The notes: generated from the letters alone by a model not told the origin. DNA of 64,000 bases from Phytophthora sp. 'mugwort' (GCA_033558025.1 JAUCEF010000011.1:496001-560000), one strand, 5' to 3'; numbered from the stretch's first letter, positions 26,727 to 38,613 are shown. A program made the numbers and translations.

Positions 26727-28009
26727 CTCGATCTTGGGTGACGGCAAGCGGTTCTTCACATAGATGGCCGTCATCGCCGCCTCAGCCCAGAAACACTTGT
26801 CCAGCTTGGCGTGATGCAACATGCTGCGGCCGATCGTGACGATAGTTCGGATGGCTCGCTCTGCCGTGCCGTTGGTCTGGTGCGCGTACGGAACCGTGGT
26901 TTGCTGCTCGATGCCTTCGTCTACGTAAAAATCCTTGAGCGAGTTGGTCGCAAACTCACGAGCTCCGTCGTGCCGCACAAACTTGACCTTCTTGCCGAAC
27001 TGCGTCTGCTCTTTCATGATGTATGTCTTGATGCAGTCTTCACTTTCCGACTTGGCACGCAGACAGAAACCCTTCATGCATCCGCTGGCTTCGTCCACGA
27101 TCAGGAGCAGGTACTTGCTGCCGCCAAGCGAGTTTTCCTCCATGGGTCCGCAGATATCGAAGTGGAGCAGCTCAAATGTGTCGTAGCGACGCTTGTCACG
27201 GTCGCTTGGGAATGGGTTTTGGACCATTTTGCCTTGCTGGCAACCACGACACACACTTGGTCCACTCGACTTGGAAGGTGCTTTCGCGTCCTTGATCATC
27301 TTGGTGTCGACCATCTTGCGAAGAACCTCGACTGGAGCGTGACCCATACGCGCGTGCAAATCGACCGTCCTTCCACTTGTCGCCGCATTTGCCGCTCGCT
27401 GAGGTGTGCGAAGCCAGTAGAGTCCATCCACGAGATCCGCCGTCGCCACCACTTGATTCGAGTCCTTGCGCGAAACGTGCATCTCAGTGCCGTCAAATAT
27501 CACTTGGAACTTGCCATGCTTGTTTATCTGCGGCACTGAAGCAGATTCTTGCTCATATTTGGCACGTAAAGCGCGTTCTCGATCTCGATATCGCGCTCGT
27601 CGCCGTTAGGCAGGACCACTCTTTCCACGATGGTCCCCACACCCTTGATGGTAGCCTTGTTGCCATCGGCCACAGAAAGTTCGCCTTCATTTCGTTCGAT
27701 CAAATTGGCGAACTTGGACTTGTCGTTGCAAATATGGTGCGTGGCACCGCTGTCAACCGCCCACATCCCGGACACATTCTTGTCCGTCGAAACTCCACAT
27801 TCCAGGGAAACCGCGAACGCCACTTGATCGTAGTCGTTGTCGTAGCCGTCGCTGTCGTTTCTCCACTGGATGTTGTTGGCCCCGCGTCCACGGCCGTTGC
27901 CGCCGCGTCTTGGCCCTCGGTTCTCGTCCTTCTGCTTGGTCCAGCACTTGTCAATGACATGCCCCAATTTCCCGCAGTACGTGCACTGACGAGATTCTCG
28001 CTCGGCTCC

Positions 28010-29816
28010 GGTTCATGCGCTCGGCTACTCCATTCAGCTGAGGCGTGTATGGCGGCGTGAACTTCTGCATGATACCACGGTCCGCACAGAACTTGGCCAT
28101 CTCACCCGAAGTGTACTCGCCGCCGTTGTCGCTCCGCAGTATTTTCACGCGCTTGCCAGTCTGGGTCTCAGCTAACGCCACAAACTTAGCGAATTTGGCA
28201 GCCACCTCGGACTTGTTCCGCAGCAAGTACACCACACAGAAGTGCGACTTGTCGTCGATAAACGTGACGAAGTAGCGCTTGCCACCAACCGTTGGTGTCT
28301 GCATGGGGCCGCACACATCGCTGTGAACCATCTCCAGCACTTGCTTCGCACGGTTCGGCGACGACTTCATGTAGCTCACTCGCGTTTGCTTGCCGAGTGA
28401 GCATCCGTCGCATAACTCCCACTGCTTCACCGACGCCATATCGATACCAACACCGTAGCCCTTCTTGACGATGGCGTCTAGACCGCCATGGCCGATGTGA
28501 CCAAGTCGAAGGTGCCAGAGGTACGACGTGGTGTCCCCTTGGCGATCCTTCGAACTTGCCGCATTGGCCTCGTCAGGCATCATCGGAGTCATGCACAGCT
28601 TGAACAGCCCTTTGCCCTCACGAGCGCCGAGCTTCCACTTGAGACTCTTCGTTTCAGCGAAGAACCCGTCGCTCTCGAAGATGACTGGCCCGACGTCCTT
28701 GGTGAACCTACCAACCGAAAACAGGTTGCGTGACAGCTTCGGAATGTGCCACGCGTTCGTGAGTACACCCCTCTTCATGCCGCGCGGGGTCTTCATCGAC
28801 ATCACAATGTCGCCGGTCCCCACAGCCTGAACGACACCGTCGTCCGCGAGATGCACGTCCACCGGAGAGATCTTCTTGTAGTTCTTCATGTACTCCTTCG
28901 AGTACGTCATGTGCTGCATCGCACCCGAGTCGACCAACCACACTCCATTCGACTTGGAGGCACCCGTGTTACCACCAACCGAGAAGAGGAAGTCGCCGGA
29001 GTCGTCCTCACGCGCGACGTTGGCACGCTGCGAGCGCTGCCGTTCCGTGTTGTCATGGATCCGCGAGGGACACTCCGCGATCCAATGTCCATGCTTGCCG
29101 CAGTTGTGGCACGCACCGTCGACGCTTATGCTTGTTGTCCCTCATCATGAACGCCTGGCCAGGCGCGGCGCCATCTCCATCGCCACCCTGCTCCTTGCGC
29201 TTCATGTCTTCATGTAGCAGCCGAGACGTCACCAGCTCCCACGTCAGCGTGTCGGATCTTGACTCCAACGCCGTGATCAGGAACTGATACGACTCGCTCA
29301 GGCTCCCGAGAAGCGTGATCACCAAGTCGTCCTCGCTGACCGGAGCGCCGACCGCGTCGAGCTGCTCCGCCAGTGTCTTGAGCTTGTTGATGTGCTCCAG
29401 CACATCATCACCTGCTTCCATCATCGTCGTGAAGAAACGTCAACGAAGAAAGAGCTTGTTGGCCAAACTCTTCTTCTCGAAGTGTCCTTCCAGTCTTGAC
29501 CATGCATCATGCGCGTCCTTCGCCGAGCGAACCAGCGGTAGCTGCGAATCCTCCATCGCGAGACAGATCATCGCCAGCGCCTTGCGCGACTTCTTCCGGA
29601 AGAGTGCTTGATCGGCCGCAGTCTGGCAGTGCTCCAGCTTCACTTCCCCACTTGTCACTTCCCACAGTTCGCGCTCCTCGAGCACCATCTGCATCTTGAA
29701 CTTCCACGTATGGAAGTTAGCTCCGTCGAACTTGTTGATGCGGAAGGCAGAAGGCGGCGTGGGGCCATGGCGAAGGCGTAGTCGGGGTCTTCAGAGAAGG
29801 CGGGGCTTGGGCTCAT
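28010..29816 (-). pseudogene. gag-pol: E10: family A gag-protease-integrase, A1/A2 mosaic fused to E9
   Basis: Minus-strand 5' half of a family A polyprotein, from the PBS ATG (29816) to the integrase core at NGVAERMNR, where it fuses to E9. Integrase and protease (WLVDSGAMQHMTYS) are A1-like, whereas sequence beyond about 28990 (knuckle and gag) is A2-like. It is dead: a 1-nt deletion near 29762, a TGA at 29440-29442 in gag, and a 14-nt deletion near 29120 that removes basic residues after the knuckle. The fusion at 28009/28010 puts E9 out of frame. The 5' LTR is L10. Confidence 0.85.
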
Positions 29817-29820
29817 AACC
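29805..29820 (-). other. PBS of E10 overlapping the gag ATG
   Basis: Same 16-mer next to L10, conserved although the coding sequence is decayed. Confidence 0.78.
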
Positions 29821-30174
29821 AAAAGGCTTGGTCACTTGATGGCAAAATGCAAAGTGATTGATTTAGGTCCTTAGTTCGCAAACTCCTTGCTACCTCTAAG
29901 CCTACAGTTCTACCTACTGGGTACACTCTACTGGATTCTCTACTGGATACTGAGTTACTTCAGCCAATCAGGGAGTGCCACGTAGAGCCCACCATGTACC
30001 CACAATCTTGTACCCACCCATGGCGTAATCGTCCGTGGCGTAAACACCGTCCCATAAACACCGTGACGTAATCTTTGTCTCGTAATCACAGGATGATTGC
30101 GGTGCCACTGAGTGAAGGTCATACCGGTATCCTACCGGTATACAGCAGCTGCTCGAGGCGTCTCCTTGACAACA
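29821..30174 (-). repeat. L10: family A1-type LTR (5' LTR of E10)
   Basis: 354 bp, minus orientation. The right flank is the CCHC region of E11, so the E9/E10 chimera appears inserted in E11. Confidence 0.87.
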
Positions 30175-32300
30175 GCCAGTGCAAGTACTGCGGAAAATTG
30201 GGGCATGTCATCGACAAGTGTTGGACCAAGCAGAAGGACGAGAACCGAGGGCCAAGACGCGGCGGCAACGGCCGTGGACGCGGAGCAAACCATGTTCAGT
30301 GGCGCAACGACGACTACGACTACGACCGTGTCGCGTTTGCGGTTTCGTTGGAATGCGGAAAATCGACGGGCAAGGATATGCCCGGGATGTGGGCGGTCGA
30401 CAGCGGCGCAACGCACCACATTTGCAATGACAAGACCAAGTTCGCCACGCTGAATGAGCAAGACGAAGGCGAACTATCGGTAGCGGACGGAAACAATGCC
30501 GAGATTAAGGGTGTGGGAACTATCATCGAACGAGTAGTTCTGCCCAACGGCGACGAGCGCGACATCGAAATCAAGGACGCGCTGTACGTGCCGAAGATGA
30601 ACAAGATTCTGCTTTCGGTGCCGCAGATTAACAAGAGTGGCAAGTTTCAAGTGGTGTTCGACGGTGCGAGCATGCATGTCGCGCGGAAGGGCTCGAAGCA
30701 AGTGGTGGCAACGGCTGACCTCGTCGACGGTCTCTACTGGCTACGCATACCACAGCATTCGGTGAATGCGGCGACGTCAACGCGCAACGTGGATCTACAC
30801 GCGCGGATGGGCCACGCACATATCGACGTGCTGCGCAAAATGGTCAGCAGTGGCATGATCAAGGACGCAAGAACACCATCACAGTCGAGTGACCAAGCAT
30901 ATGTCGCGGATGTCAGCAAGGGAAGATGGTCCAAAAACCGTTCCCAAGCAACCGCGACAAGCGTCACTACGACGTATTTGAGCTACTCCACTTCGACATC
31001 TGCGGCCCCATGGAGCAAGAGTCACTGGGTGGCAGCAAATATTTGCTGCTCATAGTGGACGAAGCCAGCGGATGCATGAAGGGTTTCTGCTTAAGTGCCA
31101 AGTCGGAGAGCGAAGAATGCCTCAAGACCTACATCACGAAGGTGCAGACGCAGTTCGGCAAACGTGTCAAGTTCGTGCGCCACGACGGAGCCCGTGAGTT
31201 TGCTACTAATTCGCTCAAGGCCTTCTACGAAGATCAAGGCATCGAGCAGCAGACCACGGTTCCGTACGTGCACCAAACCAACGGCACGGCAGAGAGAGCT
31301 ATCCGGACCATCGTTACGATTGGTCGCAGCATGCTGCATCATGCAAAGCTGGACAAGTGTTTTTGGGGCGAAGCAGCGATGGCTGCAATTTATGTCAAGA
31401 ACCGCTTGCCGTCGCCCAAGGTCGAAAACAAGACTCCGTTCGAGATTGTATACAAGTTCAAGCCAAGTGCGAAGCACATGCGTGTTTTCGGCTGTCGGAC
31501 GTACGTCCTGACCCCGAAGGAGAAACGACTCAAGTGGGACCCCAAGGCTCGCGCTGGTCTGTTCATGGGCTACGAAGAAGTGTCGAAGGCGTACCGAGTT
31601 TATGACATCGAGGCGGGGCAGGTGCTGATAAGTCGCGATGTCACCTTCGACGAATCAAGTTTTGGTATCTCGACGGCGATCTCAAGTAATGACGACGAAG
31701 ATGTGAACCTGGGCTTCGACTCGCTCGAGATTTGCCATGATGACTCGGCGGGTCCGACCGAATTCAAGCAGGCGGGGAAGCGCAAGACTCGACCAAGTGA
31801 TGCGGATACCATGTCAGTGAACTCGCGTCCTGTTCGCCGTGCGACTGGTTTGGAAGAAGCAAGCGCTCCTGTCACCTCGTTAGAGCGCCAAGCCAAACGC
31901 CGAGCGAGTGTTCGAATGGAACCTGGACTGCCTGACGAAGAAGAGAAGGATGCTCAAGACAACGAAGAAGACGATTCCACTCCTCCCGTATTTTGGCGAG
32001 CAAGTGCCAACTCAGTGGAAGCCGGTGAGTTGTCTGAGCCGACGACATTCCAAGACGCGGTGAACGGACCTGATCAAGTGCATTGGCGCAAGGCTGTTCG
32101 TGCGGAACTCAAGTCGATGCGACTTCGTGGTGTGTTTCGTGCTGCCAAGTTGCCCAGCGGACAACGCGCCATCGGCACCAAGTGGGTGTTCAAGATCAAG
32201 CGCAAAGCCGACGGATCGATCGAGAAGTACAAGGCGCGCCTGGTGGCCAAGGGTTTCAAGCAGAAGTACGGCATCGACTACACGGAGACGTTCTCGCCCG
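30175..32300 (+). pseudogene. gag-pol: E11: family B CCHC-protease-integrase-RT start; host of E12
   Basis: Plus-strand family B sequence from the CCHC knuckle ([15 protein letters not shown]) through protease ([11 protein letters not shown]), HHCC and integrase core into the start of RT, where E12 is inserted after TTCTCGCCCG. It continues as E13. One base is missing near 30890, just before the HHCC cysteines, so protease and integrase are in different frames. It is more diverged than the other B copies ([21 protein letters not shown] and a longer linker after the integrase), and may be an older lineage. Gag is missing because the E9/E10 element is inserted at GCCAGTG. Confidence 0.87.
32296..32300. 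repeat. Target duplication GCCCG, left copy (E12)
   Basis: GCCCG precedes L11 and recurs at 37039-37043 after L12. Intact siblings read TCTCGCCCGTGGTCAAG with one copy. Confidence 0.92.
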
Positions 32301-32643
32301 TGATAAAAGGTATGGATCTTGATAAGTGAAGCTTGGACGGAGCGAAGGAGGTTCTGCACTTGGTGCGAAGACCGGAGTGAAGACCACTTGAGCTGAAAAG
32401 GAAGATTCGAAAAGTGATTGATTTATCGGAGCTTACACTACCTAGTCTACCACATAGATATGCAGCCCTGCATCCAATCATTTGGTGCATCCAATCACCA
32501 ACACTCCGCACTCGTCCAATCATCCTACTCGTCTAATCATCGGTTGCGTAAACAACGTACCGTAAGCATCGCGGGATCGTGTTGGACCGGTTCGGGTTAA
32601 CTGGTTACTGGTACACAGTACCAAAACCCGGCAACCCTCAATA
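32301..32643 (-). repeat. L11: family B2 LTR (3' LTR of E12)
   Basis: 343 bp. The purine tract reads CGCCCCCTC on the plus strand at 32644-32652. Its last 75 bp differ strongly from the partner L12 while the rest is close. Confidence 0.9.
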
Positions 32644-32650
32644 CGCCCCC

Positions 32651-35600
32651 TCAATGCGAACATGCATGGATTTCGAGGGACGCCGTCAGATCCATGTGGC
32701 GCGGTCCTGGCAGTGCCTTGGTCATGATGTCCGCCAGCATGATAGAAGTCTCGCAGTACTCGAGCTTGACTTCGCCGCGCTTGACCTCATCACGGATGTG
32801 ATGGTACTTGATGTCGATGTGCTTGGCGCGACCATGGTTCACTGGGTTCTTCGTCATCTTGATGCACGACTGGTTGTCTTCGCGGATCTTGAGCTCGGGT
32901 CCAGTCTCGTTGGCAGCCGCCAAAATCTCGCATAGCAGGCGATGAATCCACTTGCCTTTTTGGATCGCCAGACTGAGCGCGATGTATTCCGCCTCGCTCG
33001 TAGACAGCGCAACACTTGACTGTTTTCTTGCTTCCCCAGCTCACTGGCGCACCCATCAGCATGAACGTGTAGCCGGAAGTCGACTTGCGATCCGCGAGGT
33101 CGCCAGCCCAGTCCGTGTCCGAGTACCCGCGAAAGTCGATGTTGTCACCCGGCTTGAAGCAGATCCCATGCGTCTTGGTGCCTTGCAGGTAGCGAAAGAT
33201 ACGCTTGACCGCAACCCAGTGTTCTTCTTGAGGGTTCTCCATGAAGCGCGATACATAGCCTACTGCGTACGCGATATCCGGGCGAGTAGCAGTCATCAAG
33301 TGCATGAGGGCACCCACAGCTTCGCGAAACGGAGCGTTCACCTTGGTCGCTGCGTCACTTGGAACCAGTCGAGTGCTCATGTCTACCGGACTCACCACAG
33401 CCTTGCACTCGTCCATACCGAAACGCTTCAGGATATCATCCACATAACGCCGCTGGCACATCGTCACGCTGCCGTCCGGGCCATCCACCAGCTCGATTCC
33501 AAGGACGAACACACACTTGCCACTGTCAGTCATTTCGAAGCGTGTCTTGAGGTCGTTCTTCGTGCGTGAGATCAGCTCGGGTGAACTTCCGGTGACCAAC
33601 ACATCGTCCACGTAGACCAGCACGAGCACACAGTGGCCATCGACAACCTTGATGTAGAGGCACGGGTCGAAGGCTGAAACTTGAAAACCGATAGAACACA
33701 CGAATTCGTCGAAGGTCTCGTTCCATACGCGCGAAGCTTGCTTGAGACCGTAGATCGCCTTCACCAATTCCAGGCAGTCGAAATCACCATCCAGCTCGAC
33801 GCCTTCAGGAACCACGCAGAACACCAACTCCTTCATTATCCCGTACAGAAATGCCGTTACCACGTCGAGTTGGTCGAGGGGCCAGTCGAAATACTTGGCA
33901 ATCGCGATGACCATGCGCAGTGTCACGTACTTGACCACGGGCGAGAACGTCTCCGTGTAGTCGATGCCGTACTTCTGCTTGAAACCCTTGGCTACGAGGC
34001 GCGCCTTGTACTTCTCGATCGATCCGTCGGCTTTGCGCTTAATCTTGAACACCCACTTGGTACCGATGGCGCTTTGTCCGCTGGGCAACTTGGCAGCACG
34101 AAACACACCACGAAGTCGCATCGACTTGAGTTCCGCACGAACAGCCTTGCGCCAATGCACTTGATCAGGTCCGTTGACCGCTTCTTGGAATGTCGACGGC
34201 TCCGATAAGTCCACGGCTGCTTCGACCGCGTTGGCACTTGCACGCCAAAACACAGATGGAGTCGATTCTTCATCTTGGTCTCCAGACTTTTCTTCTTCAT
34301 CTGCGTCTGTTCGGTGCGAAGGGGAGTCGTTCGGTGCACTTGCTTCTTCCAGTCCAGGTCGATGACGCACAGCGCGCGGTCTTCTGGAAGCTTCATCTTC
34401 GTCACTCGGGCGGCTCTTGCGCTTCCCTGCCTGTTTGTACTCCGTCTGGCGCGGACCATCATCGTCGATGTCGAGCGAGTCGAAATCCAGGTCGTCGACA
34501 TCTTCATCAGAAATCGGCGGTGAAAATCCAAAGGTCGATTCATCGAAGTTGACATCGCGACTGATGACCACCTGCCCCGCCTCGATGTCATAAAGTCGAT
34601 ACGCCTTGGACACTTCTTCGTAACCCAGAAACAATCCGGCGCGAGCCTTGGGATCCCACTTGAGTCGCTTCTCCTTCGGAGTCAGGATGTACGTCCGACA
34701 GCCGAAAACACGCATGTGCTTCACACTCGGCTTGGACTTGTAGACGATCTCGAACGGAGTCTTGTGCTCGATCTTGGGTGACGGCAGGCGGTTCTTCACA
34801 TAGATGGCCGTCATCGCCGCCTCAGCCCAGAAACACTTGTCCAGCTTGGCGTGATGCAACATGCTGCGGCCGATCGTGACGATAGTTCGGATGGCTCGCT
34901 CTGCCGTGCCGTTGGTCTGGTGCGCGTACGGAACCGTGGTTTGCTGCTCGATGCCTTCGTCTTCGTAAAAATCCTTGAGCGCGTTAGTCGCAAACTCACG
35001 AGCTCCGTCGTGCCGCACAAACTTGACCTTCTTGCCGAATTGCGTCTGCACCTTCATGATGTATGTCTTGATGCACTCTTCACTTTCCGACTTGGCACGC
35101 AGACAGAAACCCTTCATGCATCCACTGGCTTCGTCCACGATCAGTAGCAGGTACTTGCTGCCGCCAAGCGAGTTTTCCTCCATGGTCCGCAGATGTCGAA
35201 GTGGAGCAGCTCAAATGTGTCGTAGCGACGCTTGTCACGGTTGCTTGGAAATGGTTTTTGGACCATTTTGCCTTGCTGGCAACCACGACACACACTTGGT
35301 CCACTCGACTTGGAAGGTGCTTTCGCGTCCTTGATCATCTTGGTGTCGACCATCTTGCGAAGAACCTCGACTGGAGCGTGACCCATACGCGCGTGCAAAT
35401 CGACCGTCCTTCCACTTGTCGCCGCATTTGCCGATCGCTGAGGTATGCGAAGCCAGTAGAGTCCATCCACGAGATCCGCCGTCGCCACCACTTGATTCGA
35501 GTCCTTGCGCGAAACGTGCATCTCAGTGCCGTCAAATATCACTTGGAACTTGCCATGCTTGTTTATCTGCGGCACTGAAAGCAGATTCTTGCTCATATTT

Positions 35601-36691
35601 GGCACGTAAAGCGCGTCCTTGATCTCGATCTCGCGCTCGTCGCCGTTAGGCAGGACCACTCTTTCCACGATGGTCCCCACACCCTTGATGGCAGCCTTGT
35701 TGCCATCGGCCACCGAAAGTTCGCCTTCATTTCGTTCGATCAAATTGGCGAACTTGGACTTGTCGTTGCAAATATGGTGCGTGGCACCGCTGTCGACCGC
35801 CCACATCCCGGACACATTCTTGTCCGTCGAAACTCCACATTCCAGGGAAACCGCGAACGCCACTCGATCATAGTCGTTGTCGTAGCCGTCGCTGTCGTTT
35901 CTCCACTGGATGTTGTTGGCCCCGCGTCCACGGCCGTTGCCGCCGCGTCTTGGCCCTCGGTTCTCGTCCTTCTGCTTGGTCCAGCATTTGTCAATGACAT
36001 GCCCCAATTTCCCGCAGTACGTGCATTGGCGAGGCTCACGGTCGGCACTGAACGCCTTGGCCGCGTTCTCAGTCTTCACCGTCGCCGTCTTCTCGCCTTG
36101 TCGCTTGATATGCTCGTTCGTGAGCACCTTCACAACGTCTTGCGATCGCAGTTCTGCATTGCTCATCTCCAAGTTCAGCACGACGCTCTCGTAGCTCTTG
36201 GGGAGACTGCACAGCAAGCAGATCGCCACGTCCTCGTCCTCCATCTTGGCGCCGATGCTGCTGAGCTTGGCGCTGATGTTCAGGACATCATTGCAATGAT
36301 GCAACACATTGCCGCCTTCCGACATCTCCATGCTGAAGAGCTGTCGCTTGAGGTAGATGCGATCAGCCTTCTGCGATCCACCGTACAGCGTCTTCAAGCG
36401 CGTCCACGCGATCCATGCTTCCTCGCACTCATCGACCACATGATGGTAGTCGGCGTCCATGTGAAGCAACATCAGTCCAAAAGCGATGTTGCTCGACTTG
36501 ACATACTCGTCCTTGGCCCGGGAGTCCGTAAAGGATGGAGACGTTTCCCGATTCACCACATGCCACGTCGACTTGGTCAGGAACACGCCACGCATGTAGC
36601 GGTTCCACGTCGCGTAGTTGTCTCCGTTGAACTTGTCGATGGAGACCTTGGTCGAGACGTCTTGGGCAGAGGACATGGTGCTTGGGCTCAT
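32651..36691 (-). pseudogene. gag-pol: E12: full-length family B gag-pol with two frameshifts
   Basis: Complete-length polyprotein gene on the minus strand, from the PBS ATG (36691) to TGA (32651-32653). Gag, knuckle ([14 protein letters not shown]), protease ([11 protein letters not shown]), HHCC, DDE core ([19 protein letters not shown]), RT ([21 protein letters not shown]) and RNase H (GYSDTDWAGD, REDNQSC) are all present. One G is missing near 35184 at the start of the integrase core, and one base is gained near 33023 in RNase H between SWGSKK and the STSEAEY motif. Otherwise the three open blocks cover the entire protein. In RNase H the usual SDADW reads SDTDW. Confidence 0.92.
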
Positions 36692-36695
36692 AACC
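36680..36695 (-). other. PBS of E12 overlapping the gag ATG
   Basis: Same 16-mer, directly after L12 on the minus strand. Confidence 0.8.
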
Positions 36696-37038
36696 TGATA
36701 AAGGTGTTGAGGTCTTGAAGCGAGGCTTGGGTTGAGCGGAGGAGTTCTGCACGTGGGTGCGGGGACCGGAGTGAAGACCACTTGAGCTGAAGAAGGAAGA
36801 TTCGAAAAGTAATTGATTTATCGGAGCTTACACTACCTAGTCTACCACATAGATATGCAGCCCTGCATCCAATCATTTGGTGCATCCAATCACCAACACT
36901 CCGCACTCGTCCAATCATCCTACTCGTCTAATCATCGGTTGCGTAAGCAACGTACCGTAAACATCGCGGGATCGTGTTGGACCGGTTCGGGTTAACCGGT
37001 TACTGGTACACAGTACCAAAACCCGGCAACCCTCAATA
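36696..37038 (-). repeat. L12: family B2 LTR (5' LTR of E12)
   Basis: 343 bp. The segment 36696-36770 (U5 end) is clearly diverged from L11, while the remainder differs at only a few sites. Confidence 0.9.
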
Positions 37039-37043
37039 GCCCG
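37039..37043. repeat. Target duplication GCCCG, right copy (E12)
   Basis: Second copy; E13 resumes the RT frame of E11 from here. Confidence 0.92.
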
Positions 37044-38328
37044 TGGTCAAGTACGTGACGCTGCGCATGGTCATCGCGATCGCCAAGTATTTCGACTGGC
37101 CCCTCGACCAACTCGACGTGGTAACGGCATTTCTGTACGGCGTCATGAAGGAAGTCGTGTACTGCGTGGTGCCAGAAGGGGTCGAGCTGGACGATGACTT
37201 CGACTGCCTGGAACTGGTCAAGGCGATCTACGGTCTCAAGCAAGCTTCGCGCGTGTGGAACGAGACCTTCGACGAATTCGTGTGCTCCATCGGTTTTCAA
37301 GTTTCGGCCTACGATCCGTGCCTCTACATCAAGATTGTGGATGGTCACTGCGTTCTGATGCTGGTGTACGTGGACGACGTATTAGTAACCGGAAGTTCGG
37401 CCGAACTGATCGCACGCACCAAGAGTGACCTGAAGACACGTTTTGAGATGACCGACAGCGGGAAGTGTGCCTTTATCTTGGGTATCGAGCTGGTCGACAA
37501 CGCTGACGGCAGTGTAACAATGTGCCAACGACGCTACGTGGACGACATTCTTAAGCGTTTCGGCATGGATGACTGCAAGGCTGTGGTAAGTCCCGCGGAT
37601 TTGAGCTCTCGACTGGTTTCAAGTAACGCGCCGACCAAGATCAACGTTCCCTTTCGTGAAGCTGTGGGTGCACTCATGCACTTGATGACTGCGACGCGAC
37701 CAGATATCGCTTTCGCCGTGGGATATGTGTCGCGCTTCATGGAAAACCCTTAAGTCGAGCACTGGGTTGCAGTGAAGCGAATCCTCCGTTATTTACAAGG
37801 GACCAAGTCGCATGGAATCTGCTTCAAACCCGGTGACAAGGTGGACTTTCGCGGCTACTCAGACGCAGACTGGGCCGGCGACCATTCCGATCGCAAGTCA
37901 ACTTCGGGCTATGCGTTCATTTTGATGGGCGCGCCAGTCAGTTGGGGAAGCAAGAACAGTCAAGTGTTGCGCTGTCTACGAGCGAGGCGGAATACATCGC
38001 GCTCAGTCTGGCGATCCAAAAAGGCAAGTGGATTCATCGCCTGCTATGCGAGATTTTGGCGGCTGCCAACGAGACTGGACCCGAGCTCAAGATCCGCGAA
38101 GACAACCAGTCGTGCATCAAGATGACGAAGAACCCAGTGAACCATGGTCGCGCCAAGCACATCGACATCAAGTACCATCACATCCGTGATGAGGTCAAGC
38201 GCGGCGAAGTCAAGCTCGAGTACTGCGAGACTTCTATCATGCTGGCGGACATCATGACCAAGGCACTGCCAGGACCGCGCCACATGGATCTGACGGCGTC
38301 CCTCGGAATCCATGCATGTTCGCATTGA
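37044..38328 (+). pseudogene. gag-pol: E13: RT-RNase H continuation of E11
   Basis: Continues the E11 RT after the E12 insertion: [31 protein letters not shown] and REDNQSC, ending HACSH with TGA at 38326-38328. It has a TAA at 37751-37753, where siblings have Gln (NPQEEH), and a 1-nt loss near 37955 before the STSEAEY motif. The purine tract GAGGGGGCG is at 38327-38335. Confidence 0.88.
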
Positions 38329-38335
38329 GGGGGCG

Positions 38336-38597
38336 TATTGAGGGTTGCCGGGTTTTGGTACTGTGTACCAGTAACCAGTTAACCCGAACCGGTCCAACAC
38401 GATCCCGCGATGCTTACGGTTGGATGCAGGGCTGCATATCTATGTGGTAGACTAGGTAGTGTAAGCTCCGATAAATCAATCACTTTTCGAATCTTCCTTC
38501 TTCAGCTCAAGTGGTCTTCACTCCGGTCTTCGCACCAAGTGCAGAACCTCCTTCGCTCCGTCCAAGCTTCACTTGTCAAGATCCATACCTTTTATCA
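38336..38597 (+). repeat. L13: family B2 LTR with an 81-bp deletion, shared by E13 and E14
   Basis: 262 bp instead of 343. The missing part is the TTTACG/ATTGG-rich block of U3. Both ends are intact, and it joins E13 to E14 head to tail. Confidence 0.88.
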
Positions 38598-38613
38598 GGT
38601 TATGAGCCCAAGC
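38598..38613 (+). other. PBS of E14 overlapping the gag ATG
   Basis: Same 16-mer directly after L13; the ATG is at 38602-38604. Confidence 0.8.

Larger units (their letters stand above)
25401..28009 (-). pseudogene. gag-pol: E9: family B pol (CCHC to RT), broken and split by a solo LTR
   Basis: Minus-strand family B sequence running from the CCHC knuckle (27950-28009) through protease ([11 protein letters not shown]), HHCC and integrase core to RT motif A near 25460. It is split at 26374-26726 by solo LTR L9. Lesions are a 1-nt deletion near 27539 (protease/pre-integrase linker), a 4-nt deletion near 26310 (after the integrase core) and a 5-nt deletion near 25947. The 3' end is cut by E8/L8. 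At the right it joins E10, a family A interior, without any LTR. The A run at the HHCC/core border is intact here. Confidence 0.85.
32301..37038 (-). mobile_element. Complete family B2 element L11-E12-L12
   Basis: A whole retrotransposon in minus orientation with both LTRs, PBS, purine tract and a perfect 5-bp duplication (GCCCG). It splits the RT gene of a plus-strand B element (E11/E13). It is the only element in the window whose insertion site is complete on both sides. Confidence 0.93.

Noticed and set aside
30926..32300. A separate integrase-RT gene starting at [11 protein letters not shown] in E11
   Set aside because: It is the downstream half of a frameshifted polyprotein; the ATG is an internal Met at the HHCC/core border.
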